Position numbers and translations under genes: made by a program. This document shows positions 51,083-62,300 of a DNA stretch of 64,000 nucleotides, in pieces. The notes beneath the pieces are model-generated. The model saw only the letters and a program-made list of their open reading frames with translations. It was not told where the DNA came from and ran no database searches. Source of the stretch: Trypanosoma brucei gambiense DAL972 (taxonomy: Eukaryota; Euglenozoa; Kinetoplastea; Trypanosomatida; Trypanosomatidae); the NCBI RefSeq assembly GCF_000210295.1, contig NC_026742.1, positions 1,364,001-1,428,000 of the forward strand. Reading direction: 5' to 3'. Position 1 is the stretch's first letter. Each line of letters starts with the position of its first letter.

Positions 51083-51107
51083 CTCGAAAAGAAAAACAAA
51101 AAGAAAA
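51083..51107 (-). promoter_or_regulatory. Predicted spliced-leader acceptor of SIZ1
   Basis: On the minus strand TTTTCTTTTTGTTTTTCTTT (about 51087-51107) is followed by TCGAG, first AG at 51084-51083, leader about 35 nt. The first ATG after it is the chosen start. Confidence 0.6.
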
Positions 51108-51916
51108 TATAGTACCCCCAGGTGTTGGTAGCAGAGCTATTAACACTAATGCACTGCGGCACCGCCTCCTTTCCCTCCACCTGCTACGAAATGTCTTCTT
51201 CCACTCCTATTTTTGTTTTTTTGTTTGTTCTCCACCTACCCTTTTTTTTTTCGCTTTCAAGTCCTATATGATATTAAAGCTAGAGGAGCACAAACTGGCT
51301 CTTAGCAACGCTAATATACCCTTCCCCCAGAAGAAATCATGAAAGCAACAGATAATAATATACGTGTATATATGTGTGTAAATATATGTATATACATATA
51401 AACAAATATATACGCATCGATGTGCGTACGTGTGCAATTGCATACAGAAAGAAAAAAGATGCACACAGAGGAGGTAAGGACAAATGTCGGAAGAAAAGAA
51501 AACGAATGTTTGTCCCCTGCACACATCGCGAAACCACCAAAGGCGCTTTTTAAAGTTTCATGCGCTGCGCAGCCGCATCTCCCACAGCTCTACCCGCCAA
51601 CGAAAGCGGGACAACACAGGCAGAAAATAGAAGGGATGGTAGAGTGATTTGTGACATGTCGAGCACCTTGCGTCAAGCTCCTCAAAAACATGTCACATTC
51701 CAAGCGGTAATAAACGATCAGCAAAAGAATTATCATTAGAAGAAAAAAAGGAGTAATAGTATATAAACAAAACGAAAAATAAAAGGAAACAGAAGATAAA
51801 GAGAATGGAGACGTGTACAAGTTATTTCCAAAGGCTACGGCCCACACTTGGGATCAGTGAGCAGATCCTCTGGAGTTATCTTTTTCTTTCCTTTAAACCT
51901 TTTTGTTGTCTTGTTT

Positions 51917-51939
51917 GGTTTTGGTTTTGGTTTTGGTTT
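51917..51939. repeat. GGTTTT repeat, about four units
   Basis: Tandem GGTTTT on plus inside the gap between SIZ1 and PKAC1. On the coding strand it is AAAACC repeated. It is not the trypanosome telomere unit. Confidence 0.8.
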
Positions 51940-54900
51940 AAACGGTATATATACATACACACACAAACACATACATAAATATAAACGATTTTTTCTTTCT
52001 TTTCTCCCCCTTTTTTTTATTAGTTCCTTCCTTTCTTCTCCATAATAAAGGGAAAGAGAGAGGTGGGCCGGCATGCATACGTGAGGGTATCATTTGGTGC
52101 AACTCCTACACATTTTGTGTCGAGTCATTCACTACGATGTTAAATAGCTCAACCTTGCAGCGGGGTGGCGGAGAGGGGGGAAAAAAAGAGTAAATGGAAG
52201 AGGTGCTGGAAAAATATCGACGAAACCAAAACAAAAAAGAAAAGAAAAGAAAAGAAAAAAAAATAGTGGTACGACGCAGTGAAGTCAGCTAAAACCCCAA
52301 ATAACCTCACGCTCTAAACACTTTTGTCTCGTTTGGTGACGAGTCATTTCATACACTTCCTTGACGCACCGTGCACAAGAAGAGACATAGGGCGTATACT
52401 TCACGAATAGTCCATTCATAAACAACTTTTGCTTCCTTCTTTTTCCTTCTCTTCTTGTAAAAAAAAAAAAACACTTTTCTTTTTCTCCCTTTTCCCATTA
52501 ACCCGCATTTACTCCCGGTGTCGTTATCTTTCCGTCACCCTTCCATTCCCTTCACCGTAACCTCACCACACATACACATTTTTCCCTCTTCCTTCTCCTC
52601 ACGTCTTCCTTTTTTTTTTCTTTTTCTCTTCGTTTTTCCCCTTTCCCTTTCCCCTACCGCCCCCTTCCCCCTTTTTGCACTTCACATATCCGGGATAACA
52701 TGGGGAACGACGAAAACATTAATAATTACAGCTGCCCTCAGTCACATATTCGGCTTATCTTCGCCTCTGTGCCCCTCTTTTGTCATCTTTTTATTTATTT
52801 TTCTTTTCTTTTTTTAATGTGTGTATATGTGGAATAGGACTTACATCATGCCGCGAGTATAACAAAGCTTACCACGTACACGCGAGAAAAAAAGAAAACA
52901 ACAGTAACAATAACAATAACAAGCAAACAAGCACGTCACAGTGCGTGCCTTCCTCTCTCTCTCTTTTCAGGCTAACAAACAATCAGACAGACACATACAT
53001 ATGTTTATTTATATATTTATATATTTAATTTGTACACACACAGACACACATACTTGGAAACATCCAGCTGTAATACCTTCTCTCAGCCGCAGCAAACATC
53101 TCAACTCCCTGCACCTGTTACTTCCTTTCATTATTATTACTTTTTTTTTTTTTTGAACCTCTCCTTTTGTCCATTTTCTCTTTTATCCTAATTTATGTAT
53201 CCCTGTCGTCTTCTTCAGTTTTTTCTCTCTTAAATGTTCAAATGGTGTTCAAACGCTTTTCCTCTTCTTCCCTTTTCCTTCTTTTATTTTACGATTCTAA
53301 TCATCATATTCTTCTAAAACAAAAATAGGGGGATTTCAGACAGAAGGGATAAAACAACAAAAAAACATTTTTTCTCCTTTTCCCCACTTCGTTGCGCGTT
53401 CACGCGGTCGGACAACTCAGCAGTGCGCAATTAAACAATAACAAAAAAAAAAATCACTCCCCTTCAACCTTTTCAGCATCTATCAAATAACCCACACAAG
53501 GGAAAAAACAAAACAAAACGGTAGAGTCAGTGAAAAAGACACGGATAGTAAACGAAAGCAAAGAGAGGTGCAGAAAATAGGCGAAAAGAAAAAAAACATG
53601 GAAGATGTGGTGGAATGGAGCAACATTACCTTTCTTCTTCTTTTTTTCCCCCCCCACTCCCACTCACACTTCACCTCCTGCAATCACAATAGTAAGAGGT
53701 GGGTGGAGAAGCAGCCGCATTTCGCACGGAGGCGCGCCTCCAACCATACATAAAAAATACCCATACACACACACACAAAAAAAAAAGAAGCGACATTGAA
53801 ACGGCACTCGCATTTTTACTCATGGGGTGTCATCTCTCTTTTTCCATTTATTATTTTCTTATCGCTTCTGCTTTATTACTCATTCCCTCCACTTGATACC
53901 ACACCCGAGTCACTTTCTCAACAATACCGGCGGCAGCATTTCTTTTCTCCACACCTCCACATGTCTTCACTCCTTTCATTCTTTCCTTTCTCCTCCCAAA
54001 AACAAAGCAAACAAACAAACATAGAGACCCGTGTGCACACTTAAAGGAACAACAACAACAACAACAATTACAACAACATCAACAAAAGGGTAAACATAAA
54101 GAGAAAAGAAAAAAAAAAGATCGACGATGTAACGATGGGAAAGGAAAAGGTTTGAGGTTACAACATGGAGAAGGAAAATTCCACCATTAGAAAACACAAC
54201 CTCCTTCCTTCTCCCCCACTCCCTTCTTCCTTTCCTCAAGTCTTTCACTCTCACGCATTGATTTCCCCATCCCCTCCCCTCCCCTCCCTCTCTCTCTTCT
54301 CTCTCTTCTCTTGTCCCTCTTTCCTTCTCCTCCACTCCCTTCTTCCTTTCCCATACGTCATTATTCAGCCCCATCCCACCCCCTTCTCTCTCTCTCTTCC
54401 TCTTTTCTCTCTTTTTATCCCTTTCTCCCGGGAAGCATAAATAAATAAAACAAACCGGGGGGAAAAAAAAATGACATGACAAATTTAAGGGTGTGGAAAT
54501 ACATTTTTTTTTAAGAAAAAAAAAGCAAAAATGAAGAACCGAATAGAAAACAAGTGTTAAAAGAGAAGAAAGGAAGGCTGTCGCCACAGCACGATCGTGG
54601 CAACAGAAGAAAAACAAATCAAAAAACCCACCGCAACGTTCGGGAGGAGTAACAAATTATCATCTAAAGCGAAAAAAAAAGGTATTAACGTGAAAAAGGA
54701 AAAGGAAAGAATGACAGAAAGCAGTGAAAACCAAGAAAGGGAGGGAGGATAGAAGAATGTAAAACATAATAGTAGAATACTTCACCGTCGCCTAGAGAGA
54801 ATAGGATCCCAAACACAACCATAGTAAAATATTTAACTAAAGGTTCATCCACACTCCCCTAACTATTTCACGAATTTATGCGTGTGTGCTTATTACCTTC

Positions 54901-54965
54901 TACTCACGCGTTTTAACATGCGATTGCAACAACGGTACCGGAGCATACGGTTGTGCAATGCACCT

Positions 54966-55970
54966 CTAAAAACCACGGAACTCCAATTGTTGTGAAGGGG
55001 TTAGTGGAGGAGAACCCTTATCTCCACTCTCGGGATACGACTCAAAGTTACTTGTGTCGCCGGGGCTCTTCACTTTTACGGCAATGGGGGCGTTATAATG
55101 ACGTCCATAGAGTTTCTCCCAATTCGCACCACGAAAGAATGGGTGATTCTTCACATCAGCTACGCCATCCTTCAGCGTGCCCAACCGTTTCGTGTGATCC
55201 GTTTGCAATAAACCCTTTACGAGATCCCGCGCACGCTCATCAAACCAATTGGGGAATTTAAGCCGGCCCGCAAGAATCTTTTCATACGTCCGAATTGGGG
55301 TTTCATCAAAAAAGGGAGGATGGCCAGCTATGAATTCATACAGCAAAACACCCATCGTCCACCAATCCACAGCCTTCCCATGTCCTTTGCTCTGAATTAC
55401 CTCAGGTGCAAGATACTCAGGTGTCCCACATAACGTATAGGTACGATCCGTCACCTTCTTAGCAAAACCAAAATCAGTCACCTTGACGTGTCCCTTCCCA
55501 TCAAGTAGCAGATTCTCAGGTTTCAAGTCACGGTAGATAATGTCCTTCGAGTGTAAATATTCAAAAGCCAACACAAGCTCCGCATGATAGAACTTCGCTA
55601 CGTCATTCGGGAAACGGCCTGCGGAACGAAGGTGAGTAAATACCTCACCACCTACCACAAATTCTAGAACAAAGTAGACGCGGTTCTCATCCTGGAAGGA
55701 ACACATCATGTTCACAATGAAGGGGTGTGACAACTCCATTAGAATTTGCTTCTCTTGGTTCAGGTGTTGTACCTGCTTCATCTTTAGTATCTCACGCTTC
55801 TTTAGACATTTTATTGCATAATACTCCCCCCTGCTCTTCAGTTTTGCAATGCGCACGCGACCAAACGAGCCGGTCCCTAGCGTGTCACCCATTTCAAAGT
55901 CACTCAGCTTCCATCCCGATGTGTCAGGCTTGGTAAACAGTTGGCCATCACCAGTGGGAGTTGTCGTCAT
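54966..55970 (-). CDS. PKAC1: Protein kinase A catalytic subunit 1
   Basis: 334 residues from the ATG at 55970 (MTTTPTGDGQLFTKPDTSGW). The kinase domain is complete: GTGSFG, catalytic Lys54, YRDLKPEN with Asp148, DFG, activation-loop Thr179 in TYTLCGTPEYLAPE, and C-terminal FRGF. From residue 12 to about residue 240 the protein, and the DNA encoding it, match the copy at 40228 exactly. The two alignments keep a constant offset of 14,738 bases to the stop codon. Differences are confined to the first residues and scattered sites in the last third. The unique N-terminus is the feature that separates PKAC1 from PKAC2. It would pair with the cAMP-independent regulatory subunit and act in cytosol or flagellum. 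The acceptor is predicted 39 nt upstream. Confidence 0.93.
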   Translation of the reverse strand: MTTTPTGDGQLFTKPDTSGWKLSDFEMGDTLGTGSFGRVRIAKLKSRGEYYAIKCLKKREILKMKQVQHLNQEKQILMELSHPFIVNMMCSFQDENRVYFVLEFVVGGEVFTHLRSAGRFPNDVAKFYHAELVLAFEYLHSKDIIYRDLKPENLLLDGKGHVKVTDFGFAKKVTDRTYTLCGTPEYLAPEVIQSKGHGKAVDWWTMGVLLYEFIAGHPPFFDETPIRTYEKILAGRLKFPNWFDERARDLVKGLLQTDHTKRLGTLKDGVADVKNHPFFRGANWEKLYGRHYNAPIAVKVKSPGDTSNFESYPESGDKGSPPLTPSQQLEFRGF

Positions 55971-56316
55971 ATTTGCGCGGCTAGTTGCTTTTACCCACCT
56001 TGTTATTACCTTAATTATACAAAAAAAAAAGGCAAAGAGAAACGAAAAAGAGAAGTCAATTAATATTCCCGAGAAGCAAGTGAGACCCAGGCAAAGTGAT
56101 GGTCTGCCACTGACGTTTTTAACTCCCAGCCTGGTGGGTCGTTTCTTCGTTATCAAATGCATAACGATAATTGTGCTTAGGTTCACAAACACTTAACAGA
56201 CAACGGTACCATAATTTTTGTTTGGTTTTTAACTCCATTAAAGAAAAAATGATGCTGCGCAACACATCCGCCTTCCCATCCCCGCAGACAAACAGTTGGA
56301 GGACTGCAGTTGATGA
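55971..56316. other. Intergenic region, 0.35 kb
   Basis: PKAC1 leader and a short PRP8 3' region. Nothing else seen. Confidence 0.5.
56010..56056 (-). promoter_or_regulatory. Predicted spliced-leader acceptor of PKAC1
   Basis: On the minus strand a CTTCTCTTTTTCGTTTCTCT tract plus T10 (56021-56056) is followed by GTATAATTAAG, first AG at 56011-56010. The first ATG downstream is the PKAC1 start at 55970. The long upstream extension of the open frame is thus excluded from the mRNA. Confidence 0.65.
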
Positions 56317-59300
56317 CTACGCCATCAGGTTCTCAAGATCTGCCATATCAATTGTTGCTTCTTCTTCCGTTAATCGGGCAAAATTCAGAAAGTGGTCTGG
56401 ACGGTGTGTTGCAAAAAAGAAAAATTGTGGAGTGTCCACACGCACATCAAACGTCGTGTCTTCACGCCACGCTGCCCCTCTGAAGGTATGATTCCATCCA
56501 TTGTCTGTTGGCACAAGAAAAAAGCCCTGAAGCTCCGTCGACAGTGTCACACGAGCCGGAATTACATGCAACGGTGGCACTTCCGTGGGCTCGCGTTGAA
56601 GTGCATGGGAATATTCTTCGAGAGCCCACGATATTCCCTCACGCGTGGTAGTGTAACAGCGGATACCAATCCCATCCTGCGAAACCCCGACGACAACTGT
56701 TGTGAGTCCCTCCGTTTGCAGCCCCTCATTGCACGCCAGTAGTCTGCCGTGGATGGCAACATCTCTGGAGTGAATTGAAGGTTCCCCGCCACTGCAACGA
56801 AGGACACCAAGAAGGGAAAGATGATTCTCGGTCAAGGTGGGGTGGTCATGAGGAATACATGACGGTGTCGTGTACTCAACAGCAGAACTCTTTTGAGGGG
56901 GCACCATAATGCACAACACCTCCTTAACATTGGGGGAATCAGGAAGAGTCTGCCCAAAAAGGTACGCACAGAACTGGGCTTGAACATCAAAGCACGGAAA
57001 CAAAATTTTCAACAGCTCCTGAGGAAATATAAGTTGGTCGCTGCTTCCCGTCACACCAGAGTGATCAATCTCAACAGTGGTACCTTCACCGAACACAGTA
57101 GCATTAGCAAGTGAGCGTGCCCGCCAGTTGCTCGCGGATGTCGAATTACCGAAGTCGAATGCCGCTTTGACCCTCTTTTTAGCTGTTTCGCCCGACTTCG
57201 TTACCACATCAATTGTGTGTTCTTGCACCAACTTAGTGCGCTTCATCTCCTCCAACTCCTTCATCTCTTCCTCTTGAATCTCAACCGTGGTCATCTTCTT
57301 GCCAAGAAGAATGTCCTTTTTTTCCATCTCGGTGAACTGGTTCGGACTGACATTCATCCGACGGGCCGCGTCGGCAATTATCATCTCCTGCAGACGCACA
57401 GACACAGCCTCCCACTCCTCCCGAGTGTAGGTGGGCCAAAAATGTGAGTGGTGGACTTCTACATGAAGGTCTGGCTCGAGCGTCTGACGCGTGCGACTGA
57501 GATTCACGTGGTATCCACGCAGTATGAGATTTAGTAAATTAAAGCATGTTGCAGGTTGAAACTGCCGCAGCCAATCATCATAAAGGCAGAATTCCCACCC
57601 CTTACTTTCCGTGGCCGAAATGCGCAGATCGGCCAAGCGACTGTGCCGCAGGACCATTGGGACCGCAAGGTTTAGATCACTCTGTCCAATAATTATGTTT
57701 GGGTAATCCAGTATAAGCATATTGTGGAGAGTTTGTCGGAAACGACTTCGAGTCACAATGAGTTTCCCGGGTCGCTGACTCGCGGGCACACTGCGTAGCC
57801 AGGAGGCAATCTCCTCTGCTGCCTTCTCACGAGCAAGCTTTGTGCGCCGCTTCTGACCAGCAAAAACACTTTTGTGAACAATGCTGAGTTTCAGGTTCCC
57901 TGTTGCCGGTTCAAAAATAAGTACGGCACCATTTTCAGACCTAAACTTCCTGCCACCCTCAGCAGTTGGTTGTTCACTTGTGACATATGTAGCGCTGTCA
58001 TCAACGATCCAAGTGCGCATTCCTTCCGAGAATAACTCCGCAATGTTTGTCACCGACAACCCGGCCTCCGTTGGGGCCGAGCTAAAAAGCTGAAGGTCGC
58101 GCTTCATACGCTCACGCAGAGTATTGAGTGCTATATTGTGTCGTATAATGGCTGTCATAAGTTTCATCATCAGCGGTTTGAGTCGAGGTACCCAATAACC
58201 GAATGCTGAATGACAGTTGTAGGCTAAATCGATGGCCACGACAATACCAGCAGGGAAAGGATACATTTTGGCAGAAGAATATTCGTAAAATCTACTTCTT
58301 GTATACTCCGCGATATTGTGACTGTCGTAATTACCCCAACGCAGTTGGACGTCAATCCAGTACTTGCTTGTCGTGTGAGCCCTATATTCGTCACCAGTTT
58401 CGTCAGAAAGAACCGTCGGCTTCGATGTAACAGGCCAGCGTGACGTTGACGCCATGACAATGTCGGGTGCAGAACTTGTGTACGTGTAAGATTTTTGCGG
58501 GTGCTGCTGCTGCAATGTGACGGATGCCGCATCTAATTCCACCATCATGTCCTTCAACTTGCTTGCGATGTCATTCACTACTGCCCCATGACACTTTTCC
58601 CATAGGGAACCGCTGAAAATCTTAATGAGCGACTTCTTAATCGTTTCAAGCTTGCCGCACATAAACACTCCGGTGGTATCAATTTTCGTCTCAAACCCGG
58701 CTTGGACGTCCGACCTATTGATTGTCGGACACCACCACAGCGCAAAGCGCCTGTTAGGAACATTTGCCAAACCGGCACGCTGCTGTTTGGCCAACTTGCT
58801 ATCCTTTTTGGAGTTTTCAAAACCTCCAGCGCGGTTAAACTCAATACCCTCCCAGGATGGGAAACCCGTCCCCCTAAATAGACTATGCTCAAGAATGGCC
58901 TCCACACCACCAAGTGCGATGTTTGTGTCGACACGGTACCTCTCCAGTACACCCCCACAAATGTTGCCATCGTGCTCTTGGTGGAACCACCAATTCTTCA
59001 AGTACTTCCCTGCAAGGTAACGTTGGAACTCCATACGACACCGAAATCCTTTGTCAAACTGGAAAAGCTTTGCGTGACGCGAAAACAAAACCCGAATTCG
59101 CGGGACGCCTTTGTTGATGATATGTTCTATATCGTCAATTGAGAGCCGCGTTCCGGCAGCTTTGGCTTCACGATCCCGCATGTTGAACTCTGTCCACGCC
59201 TTAACGCTCTCCCGTACCTCCGTTTCCCACGGGGTATAGTACTGCAAAATATTGGGAATAGGAATGTTGTCGGCGTTTGTAAGTCCTGAATAGAAGAATT

Positions 59301-62300
59301 GCACACCCGTACTTGTTGACTTGGAGTAGACGAGGTCACGTGCAGGAATCAGCGAATGGCCCACAGATAACATACCAAGTCCACCGAGGTCAGTAGGTGC
59401 GTAAAATATGACCGGTGGGAAGCGAGCCTTTGCTCGGGAGTTAAGAGCCATCATAATTCTCGATTGCATTCGATGTTCAGCGCGAGCTAGGACCTGTTGA
59501 AGGGAGTCTGTTCCCAGTATAGCCTCACGGTAGTATGGAACAATTTCTGTGACGAGTGCATTCCACTTCGCCGCAATGCTTTGAAACGTTGAACTTCCAA
59601 CCATCATTATGGCCCGTCGCGCCTTGTTACGTATGTTATTGACATCATCTGGAGATACCTGAAGGAAAGCACGCGCCGTGACATCTCTCGTCGTAGTATT
59701 CTGTAGGTTCCACGTGGATTCGTTCTCTAGCACCTCATCTTCGGTACGGACCACGGGCAGAATGCGTACAGAGAACCCTCCCATATCAAACAACAAATTC
59801 GGATTGTCTTTTGAATAGACGCTTGCTAGAGCATTAGATTCATTAATATCTGCAATGCCCGGTGGTAGCCGGCCACGGAACTCCCATATAACTGCTCGTG
59901 CGAGATTCACATCATTAAGGAAGAGACGCATCCGAGCGTCCCGCGGCCACTGCTTGAAGTTCTTGAAACCATAAACGGAAGCGTTTGCGGCACGCTTCTG
60001 GGGGTCACTTTTAGTTTCTTCCAGGTACCGGTGTCGCACATCATCAGCTTCAACCTTGGTGTATTTTAACAGCACATATACTTCATTCTTGTAACGACAG
60101 TATCCACGAATAGGGTGAGATGTGGCGAGTAAGGGATCTCGCATCCACGACATAAACGGATTGGGGCGCCTCGCCGGTCCAGCAATTTCTTGGCTTCTTT
60201 GTGTACCGAGTAAAAGCACGTCAATGACAAGACCCCAATACTGAGCCAGAAACGATGAAAACATAAAACCTCGTAACATCCCCTTGCGACAATGATAACC
60301 CATATCCTTAAACTCCACTACAACATCATGGCGACTGACGATGTATTCCGCCAATGACTTATCCATTATAAGCTCCAGTAGAGGCCGGAACAGGTTCCAA
60401 TCAATGTTTCCGTAAAAATCATCCTCCAATTTTGCGTGTAACAGCACGACAGACTCATCCCGATCAAAATCCCAAATACCAGGGCTGTCGTTGATACCTT
60501 GACACCATTTGTAGACGAGAATAGGCACCGGTTCCACATCAGATGGCTTCACCCAATTAGGAAACAGCCGCTGCTGGTCCATAGCTTCGTACCACAGGTA
60601 CTGGTCCAGAAAGGAGTCCACGAGCTTCTCGGAGGGAACAACGTTATAGATGGGGTACAGACTCGAAAAAGTATCCATGTACTCCACCTCGACGTTCTTA
60701 AACCTGCGAACGCGGGCAAGGTAGTCCACTATCTTCGAAAGTGTTTCATGGGGCGAATTAAATGCCTCCTCAATTCGGGCTTGTTCCTCCCGCTGTGCCT
60801 GAGTAAGACGGTTTGCGATATTGTGTTGGTCACGAAGACGATTCAGCGCGAGCTCCAGAAGGCGTAGTTCAGCAGGTCTCGACGCTTTAGGGAAGCTGAT
60901 TTTCTTGAAGCCGCGGTCGCTAAGCCAGTTAGCCATCATGCGATAAATCTCCGTCGCTTGCTCAGGGGTTATAATATCCGTGTCCGTTCCCTCCATGTAG
61001 GACCGTTGGCGATTCTGCTCGTCCATGAGCTTCAAACGCGTAAGGCGCCCAAGGTTCTTCATGAAAGCCTGCTTATCCACTGTGTCACCTTCATTTATCC
61101 GCTTCCGTTGATACTGTGTGACGCGAACGTATTCTTCTGCCCGGAGTTTCACGTATTTGTTCACCAAATCCGTAAGAGGCTTTGCCAGTCCTGGTACCGA
61201 CCAGCGGAGCCCGGCACGCCAGTGACGGAAGGCTTCATTCATGTGTTGATCCATTGTACGGATTACTTCCGTTCGCACGTCTGGTGGGAGCATCTCCCGC
61301 AGCTCCCGCCGGAACGCCTCCTTTATATTCACATCCTTATCTGTCTCCACGCGTTGGCGGGTGATGCGCTTCCCATCATGTTTTCCCTTAGCCTCACGAC
61401 CCCGGAGTACGCGATCAGTTAGGTTCCCAAGATACCTTTGCAGCAGAGGTGTCATTCCACGAAGAAAAAAAACCCACACCCTCCATGATGGCGCCCAGAA
61501 CCCACATCCCGGGCCTCGAAGCACCTCACCGACGTTAAACTTGCTGTACAGAACGTGTTTTAAGTCCCGCGATCTCTTGATTTGCCTCATTGCCCGAAGT
61601 TTATACCTGTACACGCCTGTGAGACGACCCAAATGTGAAAAAAGGTACTGAATTGCATCGGCGAGTTGAATAGAATCATTTTTCCCCAGTCGGTACATAG
61701 TATGCATGTCAATAAGTTGTTTCATAAAACCCAGAAGCTCACGGATGAGGTGAAACGCAGGCCCTAAGCGGCTTTTTTTAATCTCTTTAGTCGTCAGTGT
61801 CCGCGTTGGTTTTGCCTCAAAGTTGTAGTTTATGTGAACATACGGGAGGCTTTTAACATTAATAAGCTGCACCAACATGTTGTGGCCTTGCCGCATAACC
61901 TGGAGACCAGCTTCCAGCCAATCAATTTTGGTTTTGTGAAAGAAATCCAAATTTGCTAACTCGTCCAAACGTCGAACCGGTTGTCCCCCCTCATCTTGGT
62001 TACCACCTTCTTCTTTAGGTCGCTCCTTCTGTCGGTCCCGCCTGAGGTTTTTGGCAACATGGTGCTTCAACAGTTGTGTATAGCTCCTTAAAATTTTATC
62101 CCGCGTATCATTTGTAAGTAGGGATGGGGGATCCCGGCACCAGTGTTCCGCCACAGGAATGTCCACGCGACGCTTCATACCACCTTCGAATTCGTTAAAC
62201 GGGCCAGGTGCAAACGCCAGCAACATGGCAGACTTCGTGTCAACATTCTCCAACGGAAGCTCCTGGAAAAAGGGGGAGAAGTTTTCCATCAGACTCATGG

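Larger units (their letters stand above)
51048..54965. other. Longest non-coding gap: SIZ1 leader plus probable PKAC1 3' UTR
   Basis: About 3.9 kb. Contains GGTTTT repeats (51917-51939), pyrimidine blocks on plus (52430-52680, 53640-53700, 54200-54430), AAC repeats (54048-54067) and a T9AAGA9 block (54504-54524). The plus-strand pyrimidine blocks produce Ser/Pro/Phe-rich frames that are artefacts. No gene, RNA gene or element recognised. Confidence 0.6.

Noticed and set aside
36470..54965. Possible shared UTR sequence between the two PKA genes
   Set aside because: The bases just below both stop codons and the repeat content of the two gaps do not match by eye, so the duplication signal is limited to the coding region.
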